From Romanomermis culicivorax (lineage: Eukaryota; Nematoda; Enoplea; Mermithida; Mermithidae), in the NCBI GenBank assembly GCA_963922205.1, contig CAWUHX010000046.1, positions 1,116,001 to 1,180,000 on the forward strand: a stretch of 64,000 nt of DNA, given 5' to 3'. Made by a program: the position numbers and the translations under genes. Shown here piece by piece: positions 43,501 to 51,067 of this stretch. How positions within the stretch are numbered: the first letter of the stretch is position 1; every line of letters begins with the position of its first letter. The notes below the pieces were generated by a model, which made no database searches, had not been told where the DNA came from, and saw nothing but the letters and a program-made list of their open reading frames with translations.

Positions 43501-44757
43501 GGCGGGTAATTTTGAGTAAAATGCGGGGTCGTCAATGTCCATGAGGGGTTGGGGTTGCCTGTACTCAATGCAATTTTGAATATTACGACTCTGCTGATTT
43601 GGGCAATGCCTGCTTGTATGACCTCTCTGCTTGCATATAAAACATTGAAAATTGGAGTAGGGTTTTGAAGGGCAGTTATCTGATCTATGTCCTGTTTGGG
43701 AGCAGTGGATGCATGGGCTTTTACAATCACGTGTACTGTGATTATTACGGAAACAGATTTCACATGATTTTCGGGTGCCTACTGATTTACAATTACGAGC
43801 TACGTGTCCGATTTGTCCACACTGGAAGCATGTGGGTTGCCTGGGGGTGGTATTATTCCTGTAAGCATTATTCCTACTGTAAGTGTTGTTACCGAAATTG
43901 TTGTAGCTACTTTGTTGTGGGGGTTGGGGTTTTTGTTTGATCTGCAACTGTAAATCCTTTACTTGTTGTTCTAACTGATGCAAAAGATCCTGTTGGTCTG
44001 TGTTTTTGGTGAGGGAAAAGATGGGTTCGGGTTTTGGGGGTATGAAGGGAAGGACATTAGATTTTAACTCATTTCTAAGAATTTGCTGTTCAATGTAAGC
44101 TGCTTCGTCTGACATTTCTTTTAGAGTTGCGAACCTTCTATACTTAATTGCTTCCCTGATTTCGTTTTGCATGCCTTCTACAAAGAGGGGTTTTATGATC
44201 ATTTCTCGTGCGTCTGTGTTAAAATTAGGGTAGGCAAGGGTTGCGAGATGTTCTAGATCAAATAAGAATTCCGTTACTGTTTCTGACCGCTTTTGTTTTC
44301 TTTCGCGTAAGAATTGTTGATGTAGCTCATTATCTCTATTGTTTGGGAAAAATGCCTGTAATGCGACTTTATACTGCTCGTATGTGTGGGGAGGGTTTTC
44401 GGAATTTGCTAAACTTTTGAATTTTGCTAACGCGGCTCCTCCTAAATGAATTTCTAAACATGCCAACTTTAACTGTACGTCTGTATCTTTCATGCCTTGG
44501 AGTGCCATGAATTGTTCTAATCTTTTGTTCCATTCACCAAAATGTTGGGTCACGCCGCCCGTGAATACTGTAGGTTTCGCGTAAAAATTATTTGCCATGT
44601 TATTACGAATGTTTGCTGTTCTTAGATCATCTATTAGGGTAGGGTTTACTGTATTCTGATTCAATTGTGTGCGTAGGGTACGAAAATGTTCTGAAAACAA
44701 ATCGTTTATCTGTTCTCTAACGATTTCTCCTAAATGATCTTGCGTTTGGTGGGTCAT
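37528..44757 (-). CDS. Gag-Env-Pol polyprotein of copy C, 2409 aa
   Basis: A single open frame from ATG 44757 to stop 37528, starting 242 nt inside the 5' LTR. Domains: Gag capsid (about 40-240), Gln-rich linker, four zinc knuckles (Cys310 to Cys385), Pro-rich spacer, signal-like hydrophobic segment (584-602, likely cleaved after Ala603), Cys-rich ectodomain with many N-x-S/T sequons, TM (1132-1153), tail, aspartic protease (D1260-T-G), RT (Y1686-L-D-D1689), RNase H (D1835), integrase (HHCC, then D2120, D2180, E2216, the last pair 35 apart). All catalytic residues are present. Gag builds the particle and Pol copies and integrates. The Env-like part should cross the membrane, leaving Gag and Pol cytosolic. 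No stop or frameshift lies between Gag, Env and Pol, so separation must come from proteolysis, splicing or internal initiation. The glycoprotein's origin is not proven. Confidence 0.93.
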   Translation of the reverse strand: MTHQTQDHLGEIVREQINDLFSEHFRTLRTQLNQNTVNPTLIDDLRTANIRNNMANNFYAKPTVFTGGVTQHFGEWNKRLEQFMALQGMKDTDVQLKLACLEIHLGGAALAKFKSLANSENPPHTYEQYKVALQAFFPNNRDNELHQQFLRERKQKRSETVTEFLFDLEHLATLAYPNFNTDAREMIIKPLFVEGMQNEIREAIKYRRFATLKEMSDEAAYIEQQILRNELKSNVLPFIPPKPEPIFSLTKNTDQQDLLHQLEQQVKDLQLQIKQKPQPPQQSSYNNFGNNTYSRNNAYRNNTTPRQPTCFQCGQIGHVARNCKSVGTRKSCEICFRNNHSTRDCKSPCIHCSQTGHRSDNCPSKPYSNFQCFICKQRGHTSRHCPNQQSRNIQNCIEYRQPQPLMDIDDPAFYSKLPAITNGPQTTLGTIMPNTHRRSEEYVLDLDVPDWCAMSPPPTPEAAKIEKSPPTIPVGYKIPRKQDTTPPTAPETPSKTGRNLLSLLHGLTPEPYQFRPRQTLLPTPASKQAQTPSHNSNSKLLQNIQTANRPPPQLKIAKRQHQKPQHQTGHNENIQCPAASTKTFYWPMFCIFLCIIIPTSCSAQFQMCGTSLSGHSVSIPKLVSCMPPSTVDKPVQTFGKIYIPSTKPHITDAYKCSVRKRKICTNTGFFGSKGIVFDQTEMQNLTPHVCKAIVIDKEHNGQKLYETQPGFWSTNNSLSVEYTWCCTDHCTSVTNVIIEIGQIASWNGKSMTGTLGDLGSCKPTSGHCVTADGSIIWNETAFENLCPFEYKNTHPIKLTQTHMIIEELQGAFSVKNTLFSNPNCPEIQDSILTEQGIIVQLDKSTPHRNAFLTPKTNQTHTTLYDFDDFEPINAKLNYLADKIQEFEIQNFKNVWSELCRQAQRHLDLIWQILRLDATLGARAFLQRTDIIAEFTGEALTVWPCKQVNASKVFYNHKVNQTCYKLLPIFVGTELMFSNPGGNDLTPFSQTVDCHHMHVALYKQNNTWVSETGSPHVTNLPLEIVWNQNFSLFHFNTPAIFHDQLATISTNLLFLKQYIYKTHTLENVVQKLVNYTAQMSLNSDTVYNMISGTGQALGNTLSGAGQGIEHVITGTTQSLTDGLNNLLKGPLQIIINLAVITVVIAGVFYSFLVLRKYFPSPKHHTTNEHAYEIPSNNRHLHETIPPSFGHALLELANRRGAQTQQKYVLVDIDTPRTPAIELINQIHQSGSNKPPQNVPEKHTPHIPITLNGKLITKGMIDTGAVYSLIDSRIAQLLQLDMKPPLVQAKAANNLPIHFVGTTFVTVTAQTIQETIMVHVQKDCTADILLGKNFLSRFSEYTINNQKSQVKFGNVILPCDGLEYSPLSTRGGTYLDEKLELPPRTVTEFTVPLPKSYLQVKQLEFTPKPKQNPKVHFAACISENQNSRIRISVLNTQETAQILYPGTCIGTVSCYIPKHNTPANLTPSTQNQPNRFDTFTWLKENVNLTSSDLTETEKTQLLRALSKYPTLYAKSKMDVGRTTLVSHTIDTNGSQPVRRQLYRTSPKEKQIIQAEVEQLAAAGVISQSNSPWCTNTVLVPKKDGGHRLCIDFRGLNKVTKKDTYPLPRIDEILDTLRGMKYFTSLDQSNAYYSIPIAQADREKTAFNCSAGQYQFNYLPFGLTNAPATFQRLMDVILSGLQWNTCLVYLDDVLVFADSHAQMLERLDTILARFSQAGLKLNIQKCKFCQPQVQYLGHVISQQGISPDPHKVQAIYDIPTPKSSKEVKSFLGLPSYYRRFIPNCSQVSSPLTSLLKRNSEFSWGPEQQNAFTKLKELLIHAPILQHPDFTKPFILQTDASKLGIGAILSQLDNKGQDRPIAFGSRTLKPAERNYPITELETLAVVEFVKYFRPYLFQQHVIVHTDHTAVQAVLQKENPSPRIARWGLALSGIQLDIRPKKGTANRNADAVSRFPSQTAKQSFDIEQLETRPEISTINSVLEAEATEQEEQQKNFAELQRTDPTVKSILAKIVRKHPLTLIKFAVHQNILFRIVDKQAKLYIPKSQVQHLIASHHDSKFTGHFAARKTLHLLRQKYFWPQMSRDIKRYCKTCHPCQTQKALRHKVHANLVPIQPTGPFDRVGVDCMGPLPLTEDGNRFIVVFIDYFTKYVEAFPTPDITAATIAKLFVTKIVCRHGSPKIIHCDRGTDFVSDLFSRITSLCNTQKIHTTPYHPIANGEVERCNQTLATRIRMYINSNHTDWDTYLPYAVFSINIHKNDSTSYPPFELLHGRQANLPSDAALNFFPTSYMVDLDDYALRVKSYFTEALSTVQKSLQKAQAHYTRQYNKHAQNIHYKAGDLILYKNHSCKQGLTPKFRPRQNGPYTVTNFMYPNVTLKHPHKNTTFTVHVNETTPFYPRQATIESTPTLPQPRKP
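41287..43008 (-). other. Env-like glycoprotein domain inside the copy C polyprotein
   Basis: This covers residues 584-1157. Order: hydrophobic signal (F-Y-W-P-M-F...C-S-A), C-G-T-S-L-S-G-H start of the mature part, C-C-T-D-H-C block (about 731-736), G-S-C-K...G-H-C-V, helical region (about 880-915), conserved G-E-A-L-T-V-W-P-C and T-C-Y-K-L-L-P-I blocks, V-D-C-H-H, a Gly/Thr-rich stretch before the membrane (G-T-G-Q-A-L-G-N-T-L), then the TM. Copy B has the same blocks. No R-X-K/R-R site is seen at the place where copy B has one. From memory the G-E...C...C-Y...P...C...W layout recalls glycoproteins of chuvirus-like negative-strand RNA viruses. That is a weak inference and needs a profile search. 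Confidence 0.75.
43603..43830 (-). other. Four tandem CCHC zinc knuckles in Gag of copy C
   Basis: Residues 310-385 hold four C-x2-C-x4-H-x4-C units in a row (C-F-Q-C..., C-E-I-C..., C-I-H-C..., C-F-I-C...). Such knuckles bind the element RNA in nucleocapsid. One or two are usual in retroviruses and gypsy elements. Confidence 0.9.
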
Positions 44758-44975
44758 TCTTGGTTTACGATGAGATTTCTGCTTAAATGCTTCAATTTTT
44801 GCTTCACGCTGTATTCGTTTAAATGTGTCGCTTAATGCTTCGTTGGAGGGGGTTTCCAGTTTGCTTTCTACGAATACTGTCTTACTGTAGGAAATGATTA
44901 CTACTGTATTATCTAATGCTTCTAAATGCCCGGATAAGAGTACACCTAATTGGGGCAGGGAGTTCCACTGGTTAA

Positions 44976-44994
44976 CGTAACGGTACGGTCACCA
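44976..44994 (-). other. Candidate primer-binding site of copy C
   Basis: On the minus strand TGGTGACCGTACCGTTACG begins five bases after the 5' LTR. TGG matches the CCA end of a tRNA, as needed for minus-strand priming. The tRNA is not identified. Confidence 0.5.
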
Positions 44995-44999
44995 AAATA

Positions 45000-45902
45000 T
45001 GTAACGACCAGATTTGTGTGAGGTACTTTACTTGGACCAATCGGTCGATACGGCGGGGTAAATAACGGGACGGGGGCGCGGGCGAACGGTTACAATAAAC
45101 AACGGGGATCGACGGTCGCTTGAACGTCGACAATAAACGCGCTTCGAATTAAAATACGGACGGGGGCCTCGGTTTAAATGCTTTCGAATAGTCGGCCGCT
45201 TGCAAATGTATAAAAACGGGGCGAGCGCGGAAGTCAAAACGGAGAAAACCACAAAAAATAAGAATCAGAAATAATGATCAAAATCACGCTTTGCTTCTTC
45301 TTTTATACGGCGATTTTGGCCACTCCCTGGACGCTGCGGGAGGTCGAGCTTCTGTCCATCTTCTTCCGCCAATCGTCGTTTCCGGCTACGCTTTTTATGC
45401 TTTCTTAGTTACGCCTCTCTAACGCTTTTCTGGTACCGTATGCTTTCTGTGCTTCACTTGCTTTCTACGGTGGGCTTGGCCACACCTCTGTGCTTCTGTG
45501 CATGCTTCCTGTATCGGTTTCTCTGTATACACATGTTTTGTGGGGCCGCCGCTACTGTTACACTTGAGACTACTGTACGGCGGGGCTTCTACGTATTTTA
45601 CTGTGTGCAGGTGTTGTTTACGATTTTTACGGGGGATTACGGTAGCTGTGGAATGTGTAGTTTAGTGTAGGTTCTAGGGGAACAGCTGCCGTTTGTGCAA
45701 ATTAATTAGGGCATCTTAATTGGGCTACCGGGGTGTGAACGGATCAAAATAAAGTACTTCACGTAATTTTGTAGGAATGTTTGGGTGTGAATCCCAGACA
45801 TCCTTGAGACGATAAAATGTGAAAATAAAATAATATCTAATAAATGTCTATTACATACAGTATGCTACATGTTTACAGTACTGCTTTAGCAGGTACGTTA
45901 CA
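45000..45902 (-). repeat. 5' LTR of copy C
   Basis: 903-bp partner of 36594-37496. In the direction of transcription it starts at 45902. It ends GTTACA in front of the primer site. Confidence 0.95.
45300..45307 (-). promoter_or_regulatory. TATA box driving copy C
   Basis: TATAAAAG on the minus strand about 595 bases into the LTR, followed by an A/G-rich stretch. It is conserved in copy A, so it is the likely promoter of the genomic RNA. Confidence 0.65.
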
Positions 45903-45906
45903 CTTG
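45903..45906. repeat. Target-site duplication CTTG, right
   Basis: Matches 36590-36593. Confidence 0.75.
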
Positions 45907-47139
45907 TCTCGAAAAGTTCCAAATGACGTTTTTGTTTTCTTTTCCAACTCTTTTTTTTCTAACTCTTTTTTGACAATTTAAAAATGGCTTGAAAGTGTAA
46001 AATAGGAGATACAAAAAATTATCCATACCGAGTTATACAGTACTGCCTCCCACATAAATCTATGATTAATGGAGTTACACATGGGTCAATGCGGCATTGC
46101 AAATGAAGAACATTGCAAATGAAGAATCGAAACAAGAAAGAAGTCAAAATGTCCTACGTGATTCAAGAAGTCGTGTTTTATGGAAAATGTAGTAGTATCA
46201 GATTATACCATATTTATAAATAGATTAATATATTTTTATTGAATAAAAATAGTATAACATTTTAAGATTTAGAGCCGAAAAGTTTTGCAATGGTTAATTT
46301 TCAGTCGATTTTACTCCTTTGTTTTATCATCGCAGGTATAACTTTTTTTGAAAATTCAGACCAAAAAACAGCAGACATTTTACATACTGTGAAAATTTTA
46401 CTTTTCTTTGCACCGTCCAGCTTCAACTTTTGATTATGCTGAATCTTGTCAAGTGGGCTCAACTGTCCCCAGCAGGAACAAAGCGGCGTCCGCAACGGCC
46501 AACCATGGCAGTCCGCTAGCAAATCGCGCATATGAGCAGCTTGTCGGGGATGGACATAGTCTATCTCCAGGTTGCGAAGAAATAGCCAAAGTCGACGCAA
46601 ATCGCGTCGACGCCGATTTGCATAGACATTGCGCATAAAAGCGTTGGTCGTCTATGCTTTTGGTCATTCTATGATTGTTTGTTTTATTTTAATAAAGACA
46701 AATCGGCGGGCCAGTAGGCCAATTTTTATATTTATTGTTTATATTATTTTGGTGGAGAATTTCCGCCTGAAATACAATGACCCTGGCCGGACATTCTTTG
46801 GATTACTCGCAGCAGAGGGAATGCAGGTTAGACCCCGGATTTCTGGAGTGCCACCCAGCATGTTAGTCTACATTTACAACTCAGTTCTCGGCCTGACTTC
46901 TAGGTTTGCCCTGGTTTGAAGTTACTTGAGCTCAGAGAGTTATTTTATCTTCTGCAGTTCTTTGGAACGAAAGCAGGAGATCTTTGTTGATTTTGATACT
47001 GACCGAACTGTTGCAAACTTATTCTACCTAAGGTTTCGGCCTGATTAGGTGAATTAGTGAGTGACTGATTAGGTCTATTTTTGATACCAATCCATTTATT
47101 TATATTTCTCAACCTCACCCAAAGTCTCACTTCAACAAG
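45907..47139. other. Non-coding; possible leader or LTR remnant of copy D with GC-rich island
   Basis: 45907-46300 is AT-rich with nothing recognised. 46430-46640 is clearly GC-richer and holds overlapping ORFs on both strands: minus 46301-46636, 111 codons, Arg/Leu-rich; plus 46408-46638, 76 codons. Neither matches a family I know. A perfect hairpin (GTCGACGC-AAATC-GCGTCGAC) is at 46591-46611. The rest (46640-47139) may be the 5' LTR of copy D, since a CA-ending segment (CACTTCAACA) runs into a primer-site-like TGG at 47140. Without a second LTR this cannot be shown. Confidence 0.4.
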
Positions 47140-47157
47140 TGGTGGCTTCTGACTCTC
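47140..47157 (+). other. Candidate primer-binding site of copy D
   Basis: TGGTGGCTTCTGACTCTC directly after CTTCAACAAG. It begins with TGG like tRNA-primed sites and sits seven bases before the gag ATG region. The cognate tRNA is not identified. Confidence 0.4.
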
Positions 47158-47163
47158 AAAGTA

Positions 47164-48966
47164 ATGGAAAATCAGAGGCAAACTCAAGGAGTCAAAAAAC
47201 CTATTGGTTTTTATAGAGAATTGGGAGGTTACAAAATGAGTAAAGACAATCTAGGTGGCCTCAAGAATTCGGGTTTGCCCAGAACACCACCGGGAAAAAA
47301 GGCCCGTGATACAGAAAAGTTAATTGCCCTAACTTCAGCTGAAACTTCAGCTGAAGAGGACAATTGCTCAGATCATAGGCCTTTATTGGTGGAAAATGAA
47401 GGCAATCGACCTACGACCTCGACAGCTGTCGAAAGAGAGGACGACAACGCCATATTATTGTCGAATGAAGATCAAATTTTTAAAATTCCATCCTCGACAA
47501 ACCTCCCGAAGAGAGGCAAATATTTACAACTGCCTATTACGGGACTGGCGCATCCATTACCGAAGATGAACATTCCGGTATTGGATCAACATCAGCGCCG
47601 GCCAACAAATAAACCCGCTCAATTATTCGACACTTACCATCGATTATATTGGGATAATGAGCGGGAGGAACATCGCGAAAATCCTCGAAAGAGCTCATTG
47701 GAGGATAAACTGGACCAAATTATGAACAGGTTAGATGTTTATGATAGCATTGCTAATACAGGTTCACAGAAAGCCAGTAAGGCAAATGAACCGAAGCAAA
47801 GCAATGCTGGTTGTTTGGAACAAGGTGGTGCATTGAAGTTTGGGCAGGCCCAGGAGGAGTTAGCATGACAAAATGATGGTATCACTCTTCAGCAAGACTG
47901 TAGACGGAAAGACCAAAAGTCACGTCTCGGTCCTAAGGAGCAGTTTATGCCTCATTTGCCCACTACCTCAAAAGTGGAGCAGAGAGTGAGTAGTTGTGGT
48001 TTTGACGAAGGTGTAAAAAACCCGAGTCTGATAAATCCAACTATCTCACAACAGAGCAGTTGTATTAGGGGAGAGACCCCAAGTGTCAGGCAGCAGGTTA
48101 TGCCTACAATGATTCCGATTGATCCAGCTTTATGGGTCAATCCGGCTCAAGTAGGCTCAACTGTCTATGACATTGAAAGGGCAATCAAACCAAAATTACT
48201 GCAATCTGACATGCCAAGTAAACAGGTTCTTGCTTTCCTAGTGGAGCTAGAAGGTGAGTTTCGAAAGAATACTCCCGATGAGGTGAAGCTGGAAGCATTA
48301 ACCGGTTTGTCAAGGGACTTGCCGAAAGAATTGGCTGAAGAGTCAACAACATATAGGGAGGCCAGAGACAAGATTTTGAATTATTGTGCTCCAGACTGTA
48401 ACTTGGACATGCTCAAACAGGATTTATTGGATATTGAACAGGAACCCGATGAAGCAGCAACCAAATTCTTAAAAAGGGTTAGAGCACATGTGAATCTCGT
48501 TTACCAGAGTGAAACAAAAGAGTTCAAAAACAAAGTGATCATTGAAACCTTTTTCTATAGAAGTTCTTTAACTTATCAATTAGAACTGCAGAAAGACATG
48601 GCAAAATTCAAAAATTGGTATGATCTTTCGCAGGCAGTCTATGAGATAGAGTTAAAGTACTGGAATGCGATTAGAACATTTGGGCCAAGAGAGCAGCCGG
48701 TGATGATAAATACGGCACAAGCGGAAATTGCTGAGGAGCAGCAAGCCGATGTGAATGTAATCCAAAGGCCTTATGAAAGTGCCCAAAAGCGCAATAAGGA
48801 CTTTAGAAGACCAAACACAGAAAGGCAAACTCCAATGCAATCTTCGCAAAATCAATTGATAGATATAACAGATGATGAAGTACTTGAAGTACCTCTGCAA
48901 CAGGCCATAATGCCTCGGCAACAGCCTGTTGAGGAGCCAAAACTCCCTCATGGTGGCTTTATCTAA
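47164..48966 (+). pseudogene. Copy D gag with internal TGA
   Basis: From ATG 47164 the frame runs to a TGA at 47866-47868, then stays open in the same frame to 48966, so this is one gag of about 600 codons with one nonsense codon. The second part (first ATG 47947, 339 codons) carries the gypsy capsid-like region: a P-S-K-Q-V-L-A-F-L-V-E-L-E-G-E-F-R-K stretch, later a Q-E-P-D-E-A-A-T-K-F-L-K-R-V-R segment, then L-Q-K-D-M-A-K-F-K-N-W-Y-D-L. The last codons are shifted by one frame: a frame from ATG 48950 continues the protein into the zinc-finger part. The TGA is followed by CAA, which could allow some readthrough, but decay is simpler. No Env is seen in this element. Confidence 0.78.
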
Positions 48967-51067
48967 AGAATTTATCAAAATGGCACAATGTTATGAAGAG
49001 ATTAGGAACTCGACCAAAGCTCAAGAGGAAGCCATAACTGCTTCAACTCAGAAAGTTGATAAAGCGAAAGTGAAAGGTCAACAAGAGGTTCAGCAGTGAA
49101 AATGGTGTACTTACCACGAAAATAACACTCACAACACGATTGATTGTAGAACCTTGAATTTTTATAAAGGTCTACAAAACCGTGGAAGGGGTGGAAATAG
49201 TGGAAGAGGCTTTGGAAGAGGAAATCCTAGAGGAAATTTTGGAAATTTCCGAAGTAGAGGAAATTTCAGAGGTAATTTCAGAGGAAATTACGGAGGAAGT
49301 AGAGGAGGTTTTGGTAATGAAGGCGAAAGGGGAGCTTATCAAGTTTCGTTTCCTGATGACGAGGCGGAAAATTTGCAAGAATATGCCGAGTTTCAGGAAT
49401 ACGTAAAGTTGAAAAAGCTCAGGGAGCAGATGAGATTGTTACAGGTTACCACCCAGCTGATGTTACCAGGACCAAATCTAATGGACCAACAACCAGTAAT
49501 CGCAAATCAGAGTTCAAATACCCTGTTGGTTCCACAAAAGGTAGTTAGTCCATCGCAAGCCTCGGGGCAGACAGACCAACCGCCGACTAGTGGTGTCAAC
49601 AGTGTACAGCAAGAACCAATGATGGAGATGAAGATGAAGTTGTGTGGCCTGCATAATTGTGCCATGGAGAAAGAGGAGAATGTGCCAGAAATGGAATGCA
49701 GTGCCGAGTATGGTAGAAAGGCAACTGCACAGGAACTGGATAATATGTTAGCAAGATATCCTAGAACTCAGCCATTTCACATCAAAGTAACTGTGTGTTC
49801 TACTACTGCAAAGGCACTGATTGACATGGGAGCTCAGTGTTCGGTGATGTCCGGTGATTTCTTGAAAAAATCACTTGGACTGGAGTATACAGCGTACCCT
49901 AAGATCCTAAAAGTCACTGTCGCCAATGGTAAAGTAGTTAGTGCACATGGTTACGTTCAGTTTCAAATGCAATGTGATTATGGCCGTTTTCCAGTTAAAG
50001 CTATCATAATACCAGGTTCCGCAGAGGATTTAATATTGGGAACAGACTTCCTAGCACATCCGGAAGTCAATACAGTAATAGATTTTGGAAAAGGTTCAAT
50101 GACCATGATGGGTGTAAAGAAAAGTATTGATTTGTTAACATCTGATAAGAAAGCAATTCCAATAGTTGGGATGCATAATCCGATGATAGCAGAATCAATA
50201 CAAGAACATTCTATTGAAGAAGATCAATGTTTTACAATCGAGCAACTGGAAGATCTAGTTCCAGTAGTGGCTTGTAATAGAATTTACATTCCACACGGAA
50301 CAGATCAGCTAGTGAAAGCTAAATTGTGGAATGAATCCTCGGCAAATAGAATAAATGGAATCATCATAGAAGGAGATGATTCAGAAACGAGATTCAGAAT
50401 AGATGATACTATAGTTGACGGTTCAAAGGAGGACTTTGTATTGATGATCTCCAATAATACGGGTTCCAGTTGCCTGATAGAACCTAATCAAGTTCTTGGC
50501 TACTGTAACTCCGTATTTCGGGGAGAATCAAGTGTATCAATTTTGCAAGCAGGAAATAGTGGAGAAAGTAGCCTAGAGGGCATTTTTGATGCCAAAGAAT
50601 CAAAATTTGATGGAGTTGTGTTTCTGGAAGCATTGTACAAAATGACCTCTAAAGCTACAGTGTCCGAGGAACAGAAAGAGATGGCGATACAGCAACTCGT
50701 GAAATACCGGGATGTATTTAGCCTACCTCATGATCCTCTAACAACTACTCCCCATCTTACTTGTAAAATTGATACAAGTGATGCTAGCCCTGTGGCAAAA
50801 CATTACTACAGAGCTGCCATTGAACGGCGACCATATATCAGACAACATGTGCAAGAAATGCTAGACAAAGGAGTCATAGAGCCATCAAGATTGCCCTGGG
50901 CGGCGCCATTATTCCTAGTAGGGAAGAAAGATGAGTCGCTCAGGCCGGTTGTTGATTTCAGAGGCTTGAACGAGGTCACGAAGGATGATCGATATCCAAT
51001 ACCAAGAATGGATGATTATCTGGACTGCCTCGGGAGAGCAAGATTTTATACGACTCTTGACCTTTAG
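48950..51067 (+). pseudogene. Copy D: zinc finger, RGG-rich tail, protease and RT start
   Basis: In the frame of 48950 a TGA (49097-49099) precedes a W-C-x2-H-x4-H-x4-C zinc finger at 49103-49144, a variant seen in some gypsy Gag proteins. A Gly/Arg/Asn-rich RGG-type stretch (about 49175-49320) and an acidic, Leu/Lys coiled region follow. The protease active site at 49823-49831 reads D-M-G instead of D-T/S-G, and its L-I-L-G-T-D-F motif is normal. RT begins at about 50770 (K-G-V-I-E-P-S, L-R-P-V-V-D-F-R-G-L-N) and ends at TAG 51065-51067, in place of the usual Gln of L-D-L-Q-S-G-Y. The recorded start at 49154 is a TTG with no special standing. Changed protease and stops make it non-functional. 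Confidence 0.85.

Larger units (their letters stand above)
36594..45902 (-). mobile_element. Copy C: intact gag-env-pol gypsy-type retroelement
   Basis: A 9309-bp element on the minus strand with two 903-bp LTRs (TGTAAC...GTTACA) that differ at one base by my comparison (T at 36648, C at 45054). It has a CTTG target duplication, a candidate primer-binding site, a clear polypurine tract and one 2409-codon ORF with all expected domains plus an Env-like glycoprotein between Gag and protease. Near-identical LTRs mean a recent insertion, and every catalytic motif I checked is intact, so it may be competent or nearly so. By RT motif type and the order RT-RNase H-integrase it belongs to Ty3/gypsy (Metaviridae). 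The env position is not the usual one for that family. Confidence 0.95.

Noticed and set aside
37528..44757. Plus-strand ORFs of 60-136 codons across copy C
   Set aside because: They lie opposite the long Gag-Env-Pol frame, have no known motif and recur opposite copy A in the same way; they are shadow frames.
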